A DNA stretch of 64,000 nucleotides, taken from NCBI RefSeq assembly GCF_023078275.1, contig NC_062994.1, forward strand, positions 13,277,545-13,341,544. Reading direction: 5' to 3'. Each line of letters starts with the position of its first letter. Position 1 is the stretch's first letter. Positions 10,101 through 20,850 of the stretch are shown here, piece after piece. The notes below the pieces were generated by a model. That model had not been told where the DNA came from. It made no database searches and saw only the letters and a list, made by a program, of their open reading frames with translations. This DNA is from Leguminivora glycinivorella. Its lineage: Eukaryota > Arthropoda > Insecta > Lepidoptera > Tortricidae. A program made the translations under genes and the position numbers.

Positions 10101-10241
10101 GCCACCTTTAGCGTCACCGTCTTGACGCAGAAGGAGGCCGCGGAGCGAACGCGCGAGGACGATGAAAATTCGCTCCCTCAGCGCCGACGCAGACCAGCTA
10201 GGCGGCGAAGAGCCTACGCGGCTCGTCTCATGCCACCATAG
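7101..10241 (+). pseudogene. Element A ORF2, endonuclease-reverse transcriptase with one nonsense codon
   Basis: The frame runs from ATG 7101 to 10241 and is interrupted only by TGA at 8151-8153. Relatives have Trp (TGG) there, in the context AWEEWLETL. The APE-type endonuclease shows SEPY, GDFNAK and SDHRYI. The RT shows the NTAPGPDG region, GVPQGSVLGPLLWN and catalytic CYADD (YADD codons 9069-9080). The C-terminus has a CX2CX9HX4C zinc finger from 9933 and an Arg-rich tail. In the family the endonuclease nicks telomere repeat and the RT primes on the nick. The stop falls between endonuclease and RT, so this copy as written makes no full protein; a sequencing error cannot be excluded. Confidence 0.88.
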
Positions 10242-10536
10242 CGGGAACCTGCGGGTGATGGGTCGGGAGCCCCATCGCCCGCCTGAAGAGGTTCGGGCTG
10301 GAAGGCCCTCTAGTGTTCCGAGGGCCTTCAGCGGAGGTGACTTCTAGAGGAGTCTGAAAAGACGGGCCCGCAAGGGCAACGCTGACGGGGTATCGGAGGC
10401 CTAAAACAAGTGCCCGAAACCCCGTCCACAAAGCGAGCGGCGGAACACCCCAAGGGGTTTAGTCGGTGAGAGTCCGACATACCCACTGGCTTCTCACGGG
10501 CCAGTGGGATCCATAACGGATTCCCCCTGGGTCAAC
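10242..10536 (+). promoter_or_regulatory. Element A 3' UTR with terminal folded signal
   Basis: The last ~85 bases hold three nested or adjacent stems: GTCGG/CCGAC (about 10462-10478), CCCACTGGC/GCCAGTGGG, and ATCC-ATAAC-GGAT just before the tail. The same order with different bases occurs at the 3' ends of elements B, C, E-I and K. SART1 is known to need its 3' UTR and flanking telomeric bases for target-primed reverse transcription, so this is probably the RT recognition signal. Confidence 0.65.
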
Positions 10537-10551
10537 AAAAAAAAAAAAAAA

Positions 10552-10677
10552 GGTCTGAGTTAGGTTAGGTCTGAGTTAGGTTAGGTCTGAGTTAGGTTAG
10601 GTCTGAGTTAGGTTAGGTCTGAGTTAGGTTAGGTCTGAGTTAGGTTAGGTCTGAGTTAGGTTAGGTCTGAGTTAGGT
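10552..10677 (+). repeat. Array of 16-bp telomere variant GGTCTGAGTTAGGTTA
   Basis: About eight near-identical head-to-tail 16-bp units lie between the poly(A) of element A and the truncated start of element B. The unit equals two GGTTA-type repeats plus a TCTGA variant. It replaces canonical GGTTA in the A-D part of the cluster. Confidence 0.9.
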
Positions 10678-12321
10678 CGGCCCATTGTGCTTCTTGATGA
10701 GGTCGGCAAGCTCTTGGAGCGGATTATCGCTAACCGCCTCATCAAGCACCTACAGTCGAAAGGGCCGAACTTGGCTGACTGCCAGTACGGCTTCCGTAGT
10801 GGACGCTCAACGGTCCATGCGATCCTACAACTGAAGAGACTGGCAAACGAGGCAGTGTCCCGGGGGGAGGTGGTATTGGCAGTGTCCCTTGACATAGCCA
10901 ATGCTTTTAATACCCTCCCCTGGGACTGTATAAATGAGGCCCTACTTTACCATCAAGTGCCTCAGTATATCAGTGGGATAGTGAAGGCCTATCTATTCCA
11001 AAGATTCGTGGCCTTCCCTGGACAACACGAGTGGGGAAGACGAGAAATGGTGTGCGGTGTTCCACAGGGGTCGGTGCTGGGGCCCCTCCTGTGGAACATC
11101 GGATACGACTGGGTGCTGCGAGGAGCAGTCCTGCGTGGGGTCAACCTGATCTGTTACGCAGACGACACCCTGGTAACGGCGCGGGGGGCCACCTTTAGGG
11201 AGGCCTCTATCCTTGCCACGGCGGCAGTAGCCCACGTCGTTGGGAAAATAAGACGGCTAGGCTTAGAGGTCGCCCTAGAGAAATCGGAGGCTATCTGCTT
11301 TCACGGGCCCCGCAGAGCGCCTCCGGCGGGAGCACATATCATAGTGGGGGGTGTCCAGATCGCCGTACGACCAACGATGCGGTATCTGGGCATCACACTA
11401 GATAGCCGGTGGACATTCGAGGCCCATTTTGAGCGACTGGCCCCGAAGCTGATGGGTGCAGCGGCTGCGCTCGGGCGCCTGCTGCCGAACTTAGGCGGAC
11501 CAAGAGCATCATGCAGGCGCCTGTATGCAGGCGTCGTTCGCTCTATAGCCCTGTATGGAGCTCCGGTGTGGGCCAACGAGCTGAGCCCCAGAAATGCGAC
11601 TCAGCTCCGGCAAGCTCAAAGAGTAATGGCGATAAGATCCATACGGGGCTACAGAACGATCTCGGGCGAGGCCGCATGCGTGCTCGCCGGATCTCTGCCG
11701 TGGGATCTGGACGCGGCAGCACTAGCGGCATTGTTCTTCTGGCGAGAAGAGGCGCATGCCCGGGATTTCTGGCCGGCACCGCGCGAGATAGAGGCGAAGC
11801 GGGTAGAGCTCTCCCGAGAAGCCACTGCGAAGTGGATGGACCGATTGGCGCAACCAAGTGCTGGCGCCAGAACGATAGAGGCGATCCGACCGGTCATGTC
11901 GCAGTGGCTGGAGAGAACTCATGGTGCTCTCACCTTCCAGCTCGTGCAGGTCCTTTCGGGGCACGGTTGCTTCGGGAGGTACCTGCACAAGGTGGCTGGC
12001 AGAGAGCCGTCGGAAGAGTGCCATGAGTGCGGCGCAATGGTGGACACTGCTCAGCATACGCTCGAGGAGTGTCCAACCTGGGGGCCAGAGAGAGACGACC
12101 TTCTGGCCGTAGTGGGGCCGAACTTGTCGCTGCCCGCAGTGGTCCAGGCCATGGTAGGCAGCGACAGAGCTTGGCAAGCTGTACAAACTTTTTGCGAAGC
12201 GGTGCTGTCGCATAAGGAAATGGCGGAACGGGCCAGGGAGGTCGAGCCTCTAGCCGACCAAAGGCGCCGACGGCGTAACAGGCGTAGAGCAGTCGCGAAC
12301 GACCGCCGCCTGCCTCCATAG
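10678..12321 (+). pseudogene. Element B ORF2 fragment: RT and C-terminal zinc finger
   Basis: About 547 codons are open without a stop, from RT motif 2 region (VLLDEVGK) to the ORF2 end. Visible are SLDIANAFNTLPW, GVPQGSVLGPLLWN, CYADDTLV, the post-RT thumb and the knuckle CHECG...QHTLEEC. The endonuclease and the RT fingers are missing because the element is 5' truncated, so it is a dead fragment despite its clean frame. The clean frame suggests recent insertion. Confidence 0.85.
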
Positions 12322-12633
12322 GTGGACCTCGGGATGATAGGCACGGGGACGCCTGTCATCCATAACATCTGAGGTCCCCGAGATTGCTGGCCGTAAAACG
12401 GCTCTGGGCGAAAGAGGCAACAAATGCCTCCGGAGGCGATCCGCAACGCGGACCGGTGCTGGTGGTGCTGCAGAAGTAAAGCGCACGCGTACCTGCAGCC
12501 CACCGCTACAGCACAAGGGCGGAAACAGAGGGGTTTTAGTGGGTAAACCGGGTCTCATTAGCCCGGGAGTCCCACATAACCACCGGGGCCCGTCCCCGCG
12601 CCCCAGTGGTATGCGTAAAGCATTTCCCCTCTT
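12322..12633 (+). promoter_or_regulatory. Element B 3' UTR with terminal folded signal
   Basis: GGGGTTTTAGTGGGT pairs in part with GTCCCACATAACC, followed by a CCGGGGC/GCCCCAG-type stem and ATGCGTAAAGCAT before the tail. This matches the conserved 3' layout of the other elements in the window. Confidence 0.6.
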
Positions 12634-12653
12634 AAAAAAAAAAAAAAAAAAAA

Positions 12654-12747
12654 GGTCTGAGTTAGGTTAGGTCTGAGTTAGGTTAGGTCTGAGTTAGGTT
12701 AGGTCTGAGTTAGGTTAGGTCTGAGTTAGGTTAGGTCTGAGTTAGGT
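12654..12747 (+). repeat. Array of 16-bp telomere variant units
   Basis: About six GGTCTGAGTTAGGTTA units separate the poly(A) of element B from element C, and match the array at 10552-10677. Confidence 0.9.
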
Positions 12748-13533
12748 ACCCCCCCCCTAGGGTGCCCACCTTGCCGTGGTGGGGGGGCTTAGTAACCGTG
12801 GACTGGTCACCCACGGTGAAGCTAAGAGGTACCCAGGGCCGGCCGGTTTGGGGAGCTGGCTGGCCCGAGGCGGTCGCTCTAAGTGGGCTTGTAAGGCCCA
12901 CTTAAGACGCGTCTGGGAGGACTGCGGTGGGAGGGAAGATCCGGCAGTATGGGATGCCGCTCTGTGCCCTCCCACGGTAGCCGAGGTGGGATCGCAGGGG
13001 GAGAGGCGTGATGGTATAACGGTGCGCCACTCTCCCTACCCCCTGCGACCTTGGCGGGGCCGCTCCGCTGTAGCGGCATTGGTGGGGCCGCAAGGGAAGA
13101 GGAGTGCCGGTATTACGGTGCGCCGTTCTCCCTATCCTTTGCGGCCGACTTGGTTAGCGGTGGAACCAATGACCATTTCCACCGCTGGGCGCCGGAACAT
13201 TCTGGCGCCCATGGCCTCTTTGTGGCGGACTCGAGGGGGTCCGTCACTGTACCTTTAAGCGGCCGAGGAGGAAGGTGCGCCCTGTCATCTGGCGCACTCA
13301 CTGTGGAGGGCCTTTGGGCATCCGTGTCGAAGCCGCATGTGTGCGGCTGCCGCCGGCGGGGTTGCGGATGTGAGCGCAAGTGTACCGGTAACCCCGCCAA
13401 CAAGGCGGCGAGGTGGCATGTGGGGGGGTTTTAGTGGGTATACCGTGGGCCTCATTAGCTAATACGGGAGTCCCACATAACCACTAGGGTCCCCCCTCGC
13501 ACCCTAGTGGTATGCGGAACGCATTTTCCCCCC

Positions 13534-13578
<45 letters not shown>
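12748..13578 (+). mobile_element. Element C: short ORF-less telomeric retroelement (non-autonomous)
   Basis: The unit is about 790 bp plus 43 A. Its 5' end has the family hairpin (C-run, CCACCTTGCCGTGG, G-run; compare 27237 and 37232). Its 3' end has the family signal GTTTTAGTGGGT...GTCCCACATAACC and ATGCGGAACGCAT. The interior is GC-rich with internal repeats (two segments with GTGCGCC plus CTCCCTA) and has no protein domain in any frame. It sits between variant telomere repeats with the same junctions as coding elements. The simplest reading is an internally deleted or SINE-like passenger mobilised in trans by a B-like element. Confidence 0.75.
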
Positions 13579-13583
<5 letters not shown>

Positions 13584-13592
13584 AGTTAGGTT
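13579..13592 (+). repeat. Single telomere-variant remnant between C and D
   Basis: GTCTGAGTTAGGTT lies between the poly(A) of C and the start of D. It is what remains of the target array after two insertions. Confidence 0.8.
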
Positions 13593-13883
13593 GGGGTGCG
13601 AGACGGTAGACCTCCTCGTGGTGCACCCTGGGAGGGAATGGATAGACGCTCAGTTGCGCGTTCTCTGTCCTTTCTCTGCGAATTACCGTCGGCATGGTGG
13701 CAGCCGAGTTGCAACGGCGAGGGTATTTTATGCTGCGCCTGAGGCCTTAGCGTCGGGAGGCAGCTGTTGTGGATGCGGGGTAGGGGTATTTGCCCTCCCG
13801 CGGCTCGGTGTGGTCCATTGACCACAGGTGACACTAAACTAATCTATCTCTTATTCTTCTCCTTCTTTTCACTCTATCTAAAA

Positions 13884-13921
<38 letters not shown>
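13593..13921 (+). mobile_element. Element D: about 300-bp 5'-end-only element with poly(A)
   Basis: The first ~100 bases closely match the 5' end of element A (GGTAGACCTCCTCGTGGTGC, then GCTCAGTTGCGCGTTC). The rest diverges and ends CTATCTAAAAAAATTAA plus about 32 A. There is no ORF and no sign of the family 3' fold. It could be a reverse-transcribed, prematurely polyadenylated A-family RNA or a SINE-like derivative that kept only the 5' end. Element E abuts its tail with no GGTTA between them. Confidence 0.7.
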
Positions 13922-13924
<3 letters not shown>

Positions 13925-14580
13925 GGTTCTGACCGGGGCCGTAACTAACCAACCGCTCCGCACCGTCTCACAGGTCTTCCTTCTGGGGTCGGCCGGTTTT
14001 ATAAGTCCCTTTAGTGGGCATAAACCAACCCCAGCATGGGGACAAACACCCCCCATGGCAACAAAGAACGATCTGTGTTTTGGTGCGGTGGGGTGTTACG
14101 GTGTATAAAAATATTTACTTAGTTTAAGGCAAGGCACTAATGCATCCTCGATGTGTACAAGTAGCCACTGAAGTGCTAAGCGGTCGGCAGCAAAGACCAT
14201 GTGCCCTGTCTAACGTCACCCATATGTCCTCTGGCGTATGGCGCGTGTCGATTCGGGGATCTTGGTGTAATTCGTCGCTGGCCGCAACCCCAAGTAGGTG
14301 GTGAAAGTCACCGCTCAGGTGACATTGAGTGTGACGTCCACTTGGTATTCCGCGCTAGCGACGGAATACTGAGTGGATATAAACGGCGTTGGCCTATGTG
14401 CCAATCCCCGAGTGCGTGACGGAGCCACGGACATTGGGAATATTCCTGCGAATGAAGACTAGTAGTCGCATAGGAATGCGCCGTCTCTGCTGTCCCCTAT
14501 AGTTCTGGGCCCGCGCAGGAAAAGGCGAACCCAGTTTTTCTTCTTATTCTTTTATGCGGTACACCAAAAAGCAAATTATC

Positions 14581-16935
14581 ATGTCTGACGAACCCAAAAA
14601 AAATTGCGACAGTTCAAAAGGGGGGGTAAAGGGTAAAAGGGCTAAAAACGCCAAGGATCGAGCGAAAACCAGCTCTAGCGATGAGGACAATGTCCCAGGA
14701 TACATAGGGGGAGGTGACAGGGGGAGTGAGAGTGATACTCCGGGTAAAATGGAACCCGAGGGTAAGCTCTGGAGGAAGGAGGCTCCGAAGCACAGACGAC
14801 TGTCCCAGTCACAAAGCTCGGACAGTGAATGGGAGGAGGCGTACGCGGAGGGGAGCAAAAGAGAGTGCGATGTAGATATGAGGACCCAAGGCATCGCAGG
14901 AACTAAAAGGGGTAAGACGGCAGGGGGAAGCGGCGATGACACTGCCCCCAACCCTAAAACCAAATCTGCTGCCAGGGGACCCTCTCTTCCCCAACCAGTA
15001 GGGGAAAAGTCGTGGCGGTGGGAAGCTGCGTATTAAACTGAACACAGCCCGACGAGGTCGAAGGACTACATCGATAGGGGCATACTATGGCATGGCCAAG
15101 GCGCGCGCCAGATTGGCGAATGAGGACGAGGAGTATACTCCAGATGTAGAGGGGGTCGAAATGGAACGATCTCTGGCCTCGTCTCCAGCCCCCAGCCCCC
15201 GCCCACAGCGGTCAAGTAAGGGCGCCCGTAAACCGGTAGAGGAGGTGATGGCAGAAACGATATCGGAGTGCGTTAGGCGCTGTGCTAAAGCCATCGAGGC
15301 GGATGCTGCCAAATCAGGCAACCTAAAGGGGGACATTTGGGGGAGAATCAACAGGGCGTGTAAGGAACTAGTGGAGGTTGCCGCCCTGTTGGAAAACTCC
15401 CCAGAGAAGGAAGTAACCCGCCTGGCAGCGGACAATAAAAGAATGGCCAGGCAGCTACAAATAGCTGAAGATGAGGTCAAGGCACTCAGGGTCGCCTTTT
15501 CGGAACGCGGGGCGCGGACCCCTCAGGCGGATGTCCCCCTCTCCAACACGACTCAGCAGGAGAGCATCAAGGGCCAAATCGAGGCTACCCTCGCGGCCAA
15601 AATGGGGGAACTGGAGCGGGACCTTACTGTTACCCTAGGTACAATGATAAGTGCCCGCCTCGAAGATTTGGCTTCTCGGCTTCCCCTTACTCCTGAGCCT
15701 ATCCTCCGTCCCCCATTGGCGGCAGACAGAAGGGCCACGACCAACGCTGGTGAGAAAGAAGTTGCCCCTTTAAACGACGAAGCGCTGGCTCCAGCCGCCA
15801 CCCAGAAAGTGGTCTCGAAGGTGTCGCCAAAACAGGCCCAGAATCGTCGCGTACCCCAGAGCGCCCTCCCACATGCCTCACTTGCGGAACAGGCTGTGGC
15901 TGCTACTGCAAATAATTGCGAGCCAGAAGAGGTACCGTGGAATGAGGTTGTGAGGAAAAAGGGGAATAAGGGTAAGGGGGTCAAAGCGATGCCCTCCCCA
16001 GCACAGGCACAGACTACGCCGGCGCCCAAAACTGCGCCCAAACCTACGCACTCGTCTGCACACAGACCTGCTTCCAAGGGCACGACTCAGACTCAGAAGC
16101 CCCCGAAGAAGCCCCCCACTAAGGTTCCGCTGGTCAAGCTCCCATCGGCTGTGATGATCACTATGAAGCCTAATGTCGAGACAGATTACAAGACGGTAAT
16201 CTCCAAGGCCACAAAAGCCTTGGACTTGGCAGAATTTGGCATAGAAGGTGTCAACATTCGGGTCACGGCATCGGGGTCGCGTCTTCTAGAGATCCCGAGT
16301 GATAAGGAAGGGACTGCCACAGATAGACTGGCGGATAGGATACGTGAAGTAATCGGGGAATCTGCTGAAGTTATCCGGCCGGTGGCCAAAACAGACCTCC
16401 GTGTGGCTGGCCTTAACGAGACGGTTACGGTGGAGGACGTAAAGGCAGCGGTGATCCAAAGTGGTAAATGTTTGGAGCAGCACGTTACAGTGGGGCGTTT
16501 GAGGGTCGAGGGCAGGGGGTCTTCTCGACCATTGTCAGATGCCCAACAGAGGCGGCTAAAACTATAGCTGCTGCCGGAAGTCTGCTAATTGGATGGTCAG
16601 CTGCTAAAGTCGTAGTGATGAGCCCTCTACCGATGAGGTGCTTCAGATGCCTTGAGTTGGGCCATGTTATCGCTTCATGCCCATCATCGGTGGAAAGAGG
16701 CCATCTCTGCAGAAGATGTAGCAAGGCAGGGCATTCCCAGTGGGAGTGCCAGGCCGATAAGCCTTGGTGTGCGGTCTGCGCCCGTGCCAAACTACAGGCG
16801 GATCACATAATGGGTGGACAGTCCTGCTCCCCTCCAGTCACCAGAGGCAGAGAGGCTCCGTGGAGAACGGCGGCATCAAAAGAAGGAGGGGGTCCTCAAA
16901 AGGACGGACAGGACAACAATAACATGGAGCTCTAA
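14581..16935 (+). pseudogene. Element E ORF1, gag-like, two frameshifts
   Basis: The likely start is ATG 14581 (MSDEPKK); an upstream in-frame ATG is at 14554. Frame 1 runs to 15036, the frame then shifts before 15092, and it shifts again near 16500-16520 beside a GGGGG run. Domains in order: acidic Ser-rich N-terminus, SGNLKGD helix with coiled coil, Ala/Pro/Lys linker, RRM-like region (VMITMKPNVETDYKTV), then knuckles CFRCLELGHVIASC and CRRCSKAGHSQWEC and a third Cys/His cluster. It ends at TAA 16933-16935, which overlaps the ORF2 ATG. Unlike A, F, G and H, no LRLRGG motif is present near the N-terminus. Confidence 0.8.
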
Positions 16936-19900
16936 TGCCAATACGACCACCAGTTTTAGAAGCCTTGCAGTGCAACCTCAATCACTCCGCCCGTGCACAA
17001 GACCTGTTTGTGCAGCATGTGGCGGAGTGGGACATCAGTGTTGCCATTGTGTGTGAACCATATGCTGTTCCGGACCGCCCCAACTGGGTGGCGGCCACAG
17101 ATGAATCGGTGGCGGTGATGGTCCCGGCATCAAACCAGATCCCACTCATCGCATTCGAACGTGGTGTAGGATACGCGGCGGCCAAATGGGGGAACATGAT
17201 GCTAAGTGGGCACTTACTTTTCCCCAAACAAGCCGCTGCGTGAGTTCGAAAAATACCTTGACAAACTCAGTGGGGTGATAAGAAGGGCAGCCCCCCTGCA
17301 AGTCGCAATGCTTGGTGACTGCAATGCGAAATGCACTGAATGGGGTTGTCCTGCCACCGATCCCAGAGGGGCGGTTCTGTCAGACTGGCTTGTGCTGACG
17401 GGACTCCTGGTACTAAACCGTGGTACTGTGAGTACGTGCGTGCGGCAGCAAGGAGCATCAATAGTAGATGTAACCTTCGCGATGCCTGCCGTCGCTGCAC
17501 GTATCAAGAACTGGAGGGTACTTGAGGATGCGGAGACCCTATCCGATCATCTGTATATACGGATGGAGGTCTCCGCGACAACAGGGGTCCCTGATAGAAC
17601 AGCAAGAGGAGGTGGCCAAACCTTCCCCAGATGGGCACTGGGGAAATTAGACTATAATATGGTGGAGGAGGCGGCACTGGTGGAAGTGTGGTGTGCTCCC
17701 CCGCGGCGGCAAATGCAGAAGAGAGGGCTGGAAAATTCCGACACGTACTAGCCCGAATCTGCAATTACGCCATGCCCAAAGCCACCCGCCTCCCAAACAA
17801 AAAGCAGGTTTATTGGTGGTCAGCTGAGGTGGCGGTCCTGCGCACTACGTGCCTTGGGGCCCGCCGAGCACTCCAAAGATGTAGACGTCGGCGGCACACA
17901 CCTGAGGAGATTGCGCCCCTCTATCAGGCTTATCGTATCGCTAAGGGAAACCTTGTCGCCTGTATCGCCCGGCGTAAAGACGAAGCCAGGGCGGAATTCC
18001 TGGATACCCTCAACAGGGATCCGTGGGGGCGCCCATATAAGTTGGTGCGGGATAAGCTCAGTAGCGCTCCTCCTATGAGCTCGCTAGAACCCAACCTACT
18101 GGAGTCTATAGTTTCGGGACTATTTCCCAGGGCTGAGGAATACTCCCCCCCTGTCATGGCTCCTCCTGGAGGAAATGATCAGGTGGAAGAGGTCCCGGCA
18201 GTTTCGGACACCGAAATGTATTCTGCTATTGAGCGACTCCGAGGGGGGCGAAAGGCACCAGGACCTGATGGGGTCCCTGGCAAAGTGTTGTACATAGCTC
18301 TCAAACATCTCGGGAATCGTCTGAGGGATCTTTTTCAGGACTACCTTGAGGAGGGTCGATTCCCGGGATGCTGGAAGGAGGGAAGGCTATGTTTACTGCG
18401 CAAGGAGGGACGCCCGGCTGATTCCCCGTCCGGATACCGTCCGCTGGTGCTCCTGGACGAGACTGGGAAATCCTTTGAGAGGATCCTGGCCTCCCGAATA
18501 ACAAAGCACTTGAGGGACGTGGGCCCCGATGTTAGTGACAACCAGCATGGGTTCAGGGCTGGGCGGTCTACCATTGGGGCAATCGGGGCACTCAGGGAAA
18601 TACAGACCGTTGCTGAAAACAAAGGGGAGGGAGTAGTTGCTGTCTCATTAGATATTGCGAACGCATTTGGCTCCCTCCCATATGGTGTGATAATTGAGGC
18701 ACTCCGACATCATGGAGTGCCTCCTTACTTACGGAAGGTAGTGGAGCACTATCTGGCAAACCGGGTAGTGCTCTATGAATGCCAAGGAAGGATAAAGGAG
18801 AAGACAATGGAGCTCGGTGTTCCACAGGGGTCGGTCTTAGGACCACTCTTGTGGAACATCGGGTTCGACTGGGCCATACGCGGTGTGCAGCTCCCACGCA
18901 TGGTCACCATTTGTTATGCTGATGACACAATGGTGGCTGTGCGTGGAAAACAACTGGAGGAGACGCTGAGGAGGGCGGCAGTGGCCACTGATCTCACGGT
19001 AAGCCGCATACAGCGCCTGGGTCTAAAAGTGGCGATAACGAAGACTGAGGCTACAGTCTTCGGAGGCCGCGGGTGGGGCAGGTGCAATGGGCGTGTGCTA
19101 CGCACTTCTGGGGGTACTGTCCAGGTCAAGGCCCACATTAAATATCTGGGTCTTGTCCTGGACAGAAAATGGCGATTTGAGGAGCATTTCTCCAGACTGG
19201 CTCCTAGAATAGTGAAGGCGGCAAAAGCATTGGGCGGCCTGCTGCCTAACGTGGGCGGACCAGACGCTCCGGCTCGTAAGTTGTATGCCGGAGTGGTCCG
19301 CTCAATGGCGCTATACGGGTCGCCCATATGGGCTGATAGGATAACGGAGAAGGCCAGGGCGCTTCTCCGTCGACCACAACGAGTCGTGGCACTGCGTGCG
19401 TGTCGGGCGTACCGTACGGTGTCACATGCGGCAGGCTGTCTACTTGCCGGTACTCCTCCGTGGGAGCTGGATGCTCAGGTGCTGGCAAGGAGATACGAGC
19501 GCAAGATGGCGACCAGACACAGGAGTGATCCCCCAGACCCCGGAGAAGAGGCGCGTGCTCGTCGAGAAGATGAACAGTACAGTAGGGAATTGTGGCAGAG
19601 CCAATTGGAGTGCTCGCTCTATGGGACGCGGACTATAGGAGCAATCCTGCCGTCCCTCAAGAAGTGGGTCAGGCGAAAGCACGGGGCTCTTACATACCGC
19701 CTGACACAGGTATTGTCCGGGCATGGTTGTTTTGGACACTACCTGTGTCAGATTGGTAAAGAAGAGGGGCCACAGTGCCAGAAATGTGGTGCTGATGATG
19801 ATACTGCTCAGCACACCCTCGAAATATGTAGTGGGTGGGATGGCGAGCGCCGCGCACTGAAGGCGCAAATAGGTGGGAACCTCTCGCTGCACAGTGTCAT

Positions 19901-20075
19901 ATCGTCGATGCTGCGCAGCGAGAGGAATTGGGAGGCAGTAGCCTCCTTCTGCGAAAATATAATGCTGCAGAAGGAGGCTGCAGAACGCGAGCGAGAGGAG
20001 GCAGCTGATGCACCCCCGCTCAGAAGAAGAAGAAGAAGGGGGAGAAGGCGAGCACAATTTTTGCGTGACGCCTGA
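16935..20075 (+). pseudogene. Element E ORF2, endonuclease-RT, two frameshifts
   Basis: ATG 16935 overlaps the ORF1 stop. The frame shifts near 17200-17240 and returns near 17690-17750; from there 795 codons are open to 20075. Endonuclease motifs CEPY, GDCNAK (Cys where relatives have Phe or Leu) and SDHLYI, RT motifs APGPDG, GVPQGSVLGPLLWN and CYADDTMV, a CQKCG...QHTLEIC zinc finger and an Arg-rich tail are visible. The two shifts compensate, so the RT half is intact. It is closest to ORF2 of element K. Confidence 0.82.
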
Positions 20076-20396
20076 TCCCGAAATGAGCTGGCGGCAGGGG
20101 TGCCGCTACGTAAAGGCTCTAGGAGGTTGAGAAGGCGGCATGGCACCCGTCTTCTCCCCCAGGTGTGTTCCGAAACGGATGACTGGGGGTCACTGTGGAG
20201 AATGACCTCAATTGGGCCCACGGTGTTGCCCCCTAACAACAGTCAAGATGTCTGCCCGGAGTGGTTTAGTGGGTATTCTCCTCCCGCGCTCCTCACTCAG
20301 AGGAGCTGCAGGTTGATGGAGCGAGTCCCACATATCCCCTGTAAGACCTTGACCCCTTTGAAGGCTGGGGGAATGCGTAAATGCATTCCACTTCGA

Positions 20397-20399
<3 letters not shown>
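20076..20399 (+). promoter_or_regulatory. Element E 3' UTR with terminal folded signal
   Basis: GGTTTAGTGGGTATTC...GAGTCCCACATA forms the GTGGG/CCCAC stem, and ATGCGTAAATGCAT forms the terminal stem just before the tail. The same layout is found in element K. Confidence 0.6.
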
Positions 20400-20454
<55 letters not shown>

Positions 20455-20850
20455 CCGGACAGGGCCCCCCAAACCGGACAGGCCTGAGGCGAGAGGCCAG
20501 ACTAAGAGCAGCACACGGGGGGCGGCTCCGCGTGTCCTTCTGAAGTCAGCAGAGGGCACAGTGCGAGCTGCCAGGTGTCCCCCCGGGATGGAGTCGGGGC
20601 TCTATGAGCCACCGGAGGCGTGCCCAGGCCGCCAGGCGCGGCGTCGTGGCTACGGCCACCGTCGGGCAACCCGCAACCCGCACTGAGCGGACCGGGGGCC
20701 TCCCTCACTGAGAGGAAGGCCAAGTGGAGTAAACCACTATAAAAATCCCCAATCCCAAGGTTTGCGGCGTGCCGATGGGATGAGTGGCTGGGGGGAGCCC
20801 AGTCACAAGCGCCGCACAAGGGGGCATACCCCTTTAAAAAATAGCAAAAC

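Larger units (their letters stand above)
3875..10551 (+). mobile_element. Element A: near full-length SART-like telomeric non-LTR retrotransposon
   Basis: The unit has a 5' UTR (3875-4843), ORF1 (4844-7099), ORF2 (7101-10241), a 3' UTR and a 15-base poly(A). It sits in telomere-variant repeat: the 5' junction is GAGTTAGGTT/GGGGTGC and the 3' junction poly(A)/GGTCTGAG. Length is about 6.7 kb, similar to Bombyx SART1. Orientation (coding strand equals GGTTA strand), gag with three CCHC knuckles and an ORF2 with APE endonuclease, RT and C-terminal zinc finger all fit the SART group of the R1 clade. The only coding defect seen is one nonsense codon in ORF2. The 5' end carries a 17-bp tandem duplication (3875-3908). 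Confidence 0.9.
10678..12653 (+). mobile_element. Element B: 5'-truncated SART-like retrotransposon
   Basis: The copy starts inside the RT domain (RPIVLLDE) directly after GAGTTAGGT and runs through the ORF2 C-terminus, a 3' UTR and a 20-base poly(A) (12634-12653). 5' truncation is the usual outcome of incomplete reverse transcription. Protein and 3' UTR differ enough from A, E and the F/H group to be a fourth family, nearest F/H. Its 3' UTR is most like that of element C. Confidence 0.88.
13922..20452 (+). mobile_element. Element E: SART-like retrotransposon, family 3, frameshifted
   Basis: A 5' region of about 660 bp, ORF1, ORF2, a 3' UTR (20076-20399) and a 53-base poly(A) are present. 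It begins directly at the poly(A) of D, without telomere repeat and without the family 5' hairpin, so a small 5' truncation is likely. ORF1 and ORF2 overlap as TAATG (16933-16937), the stop-start signal described for Bombyx SART1. The proteins and 3' UTR are closest to element K. Both ORFs carry frameshifts. Confidence 0.85.
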
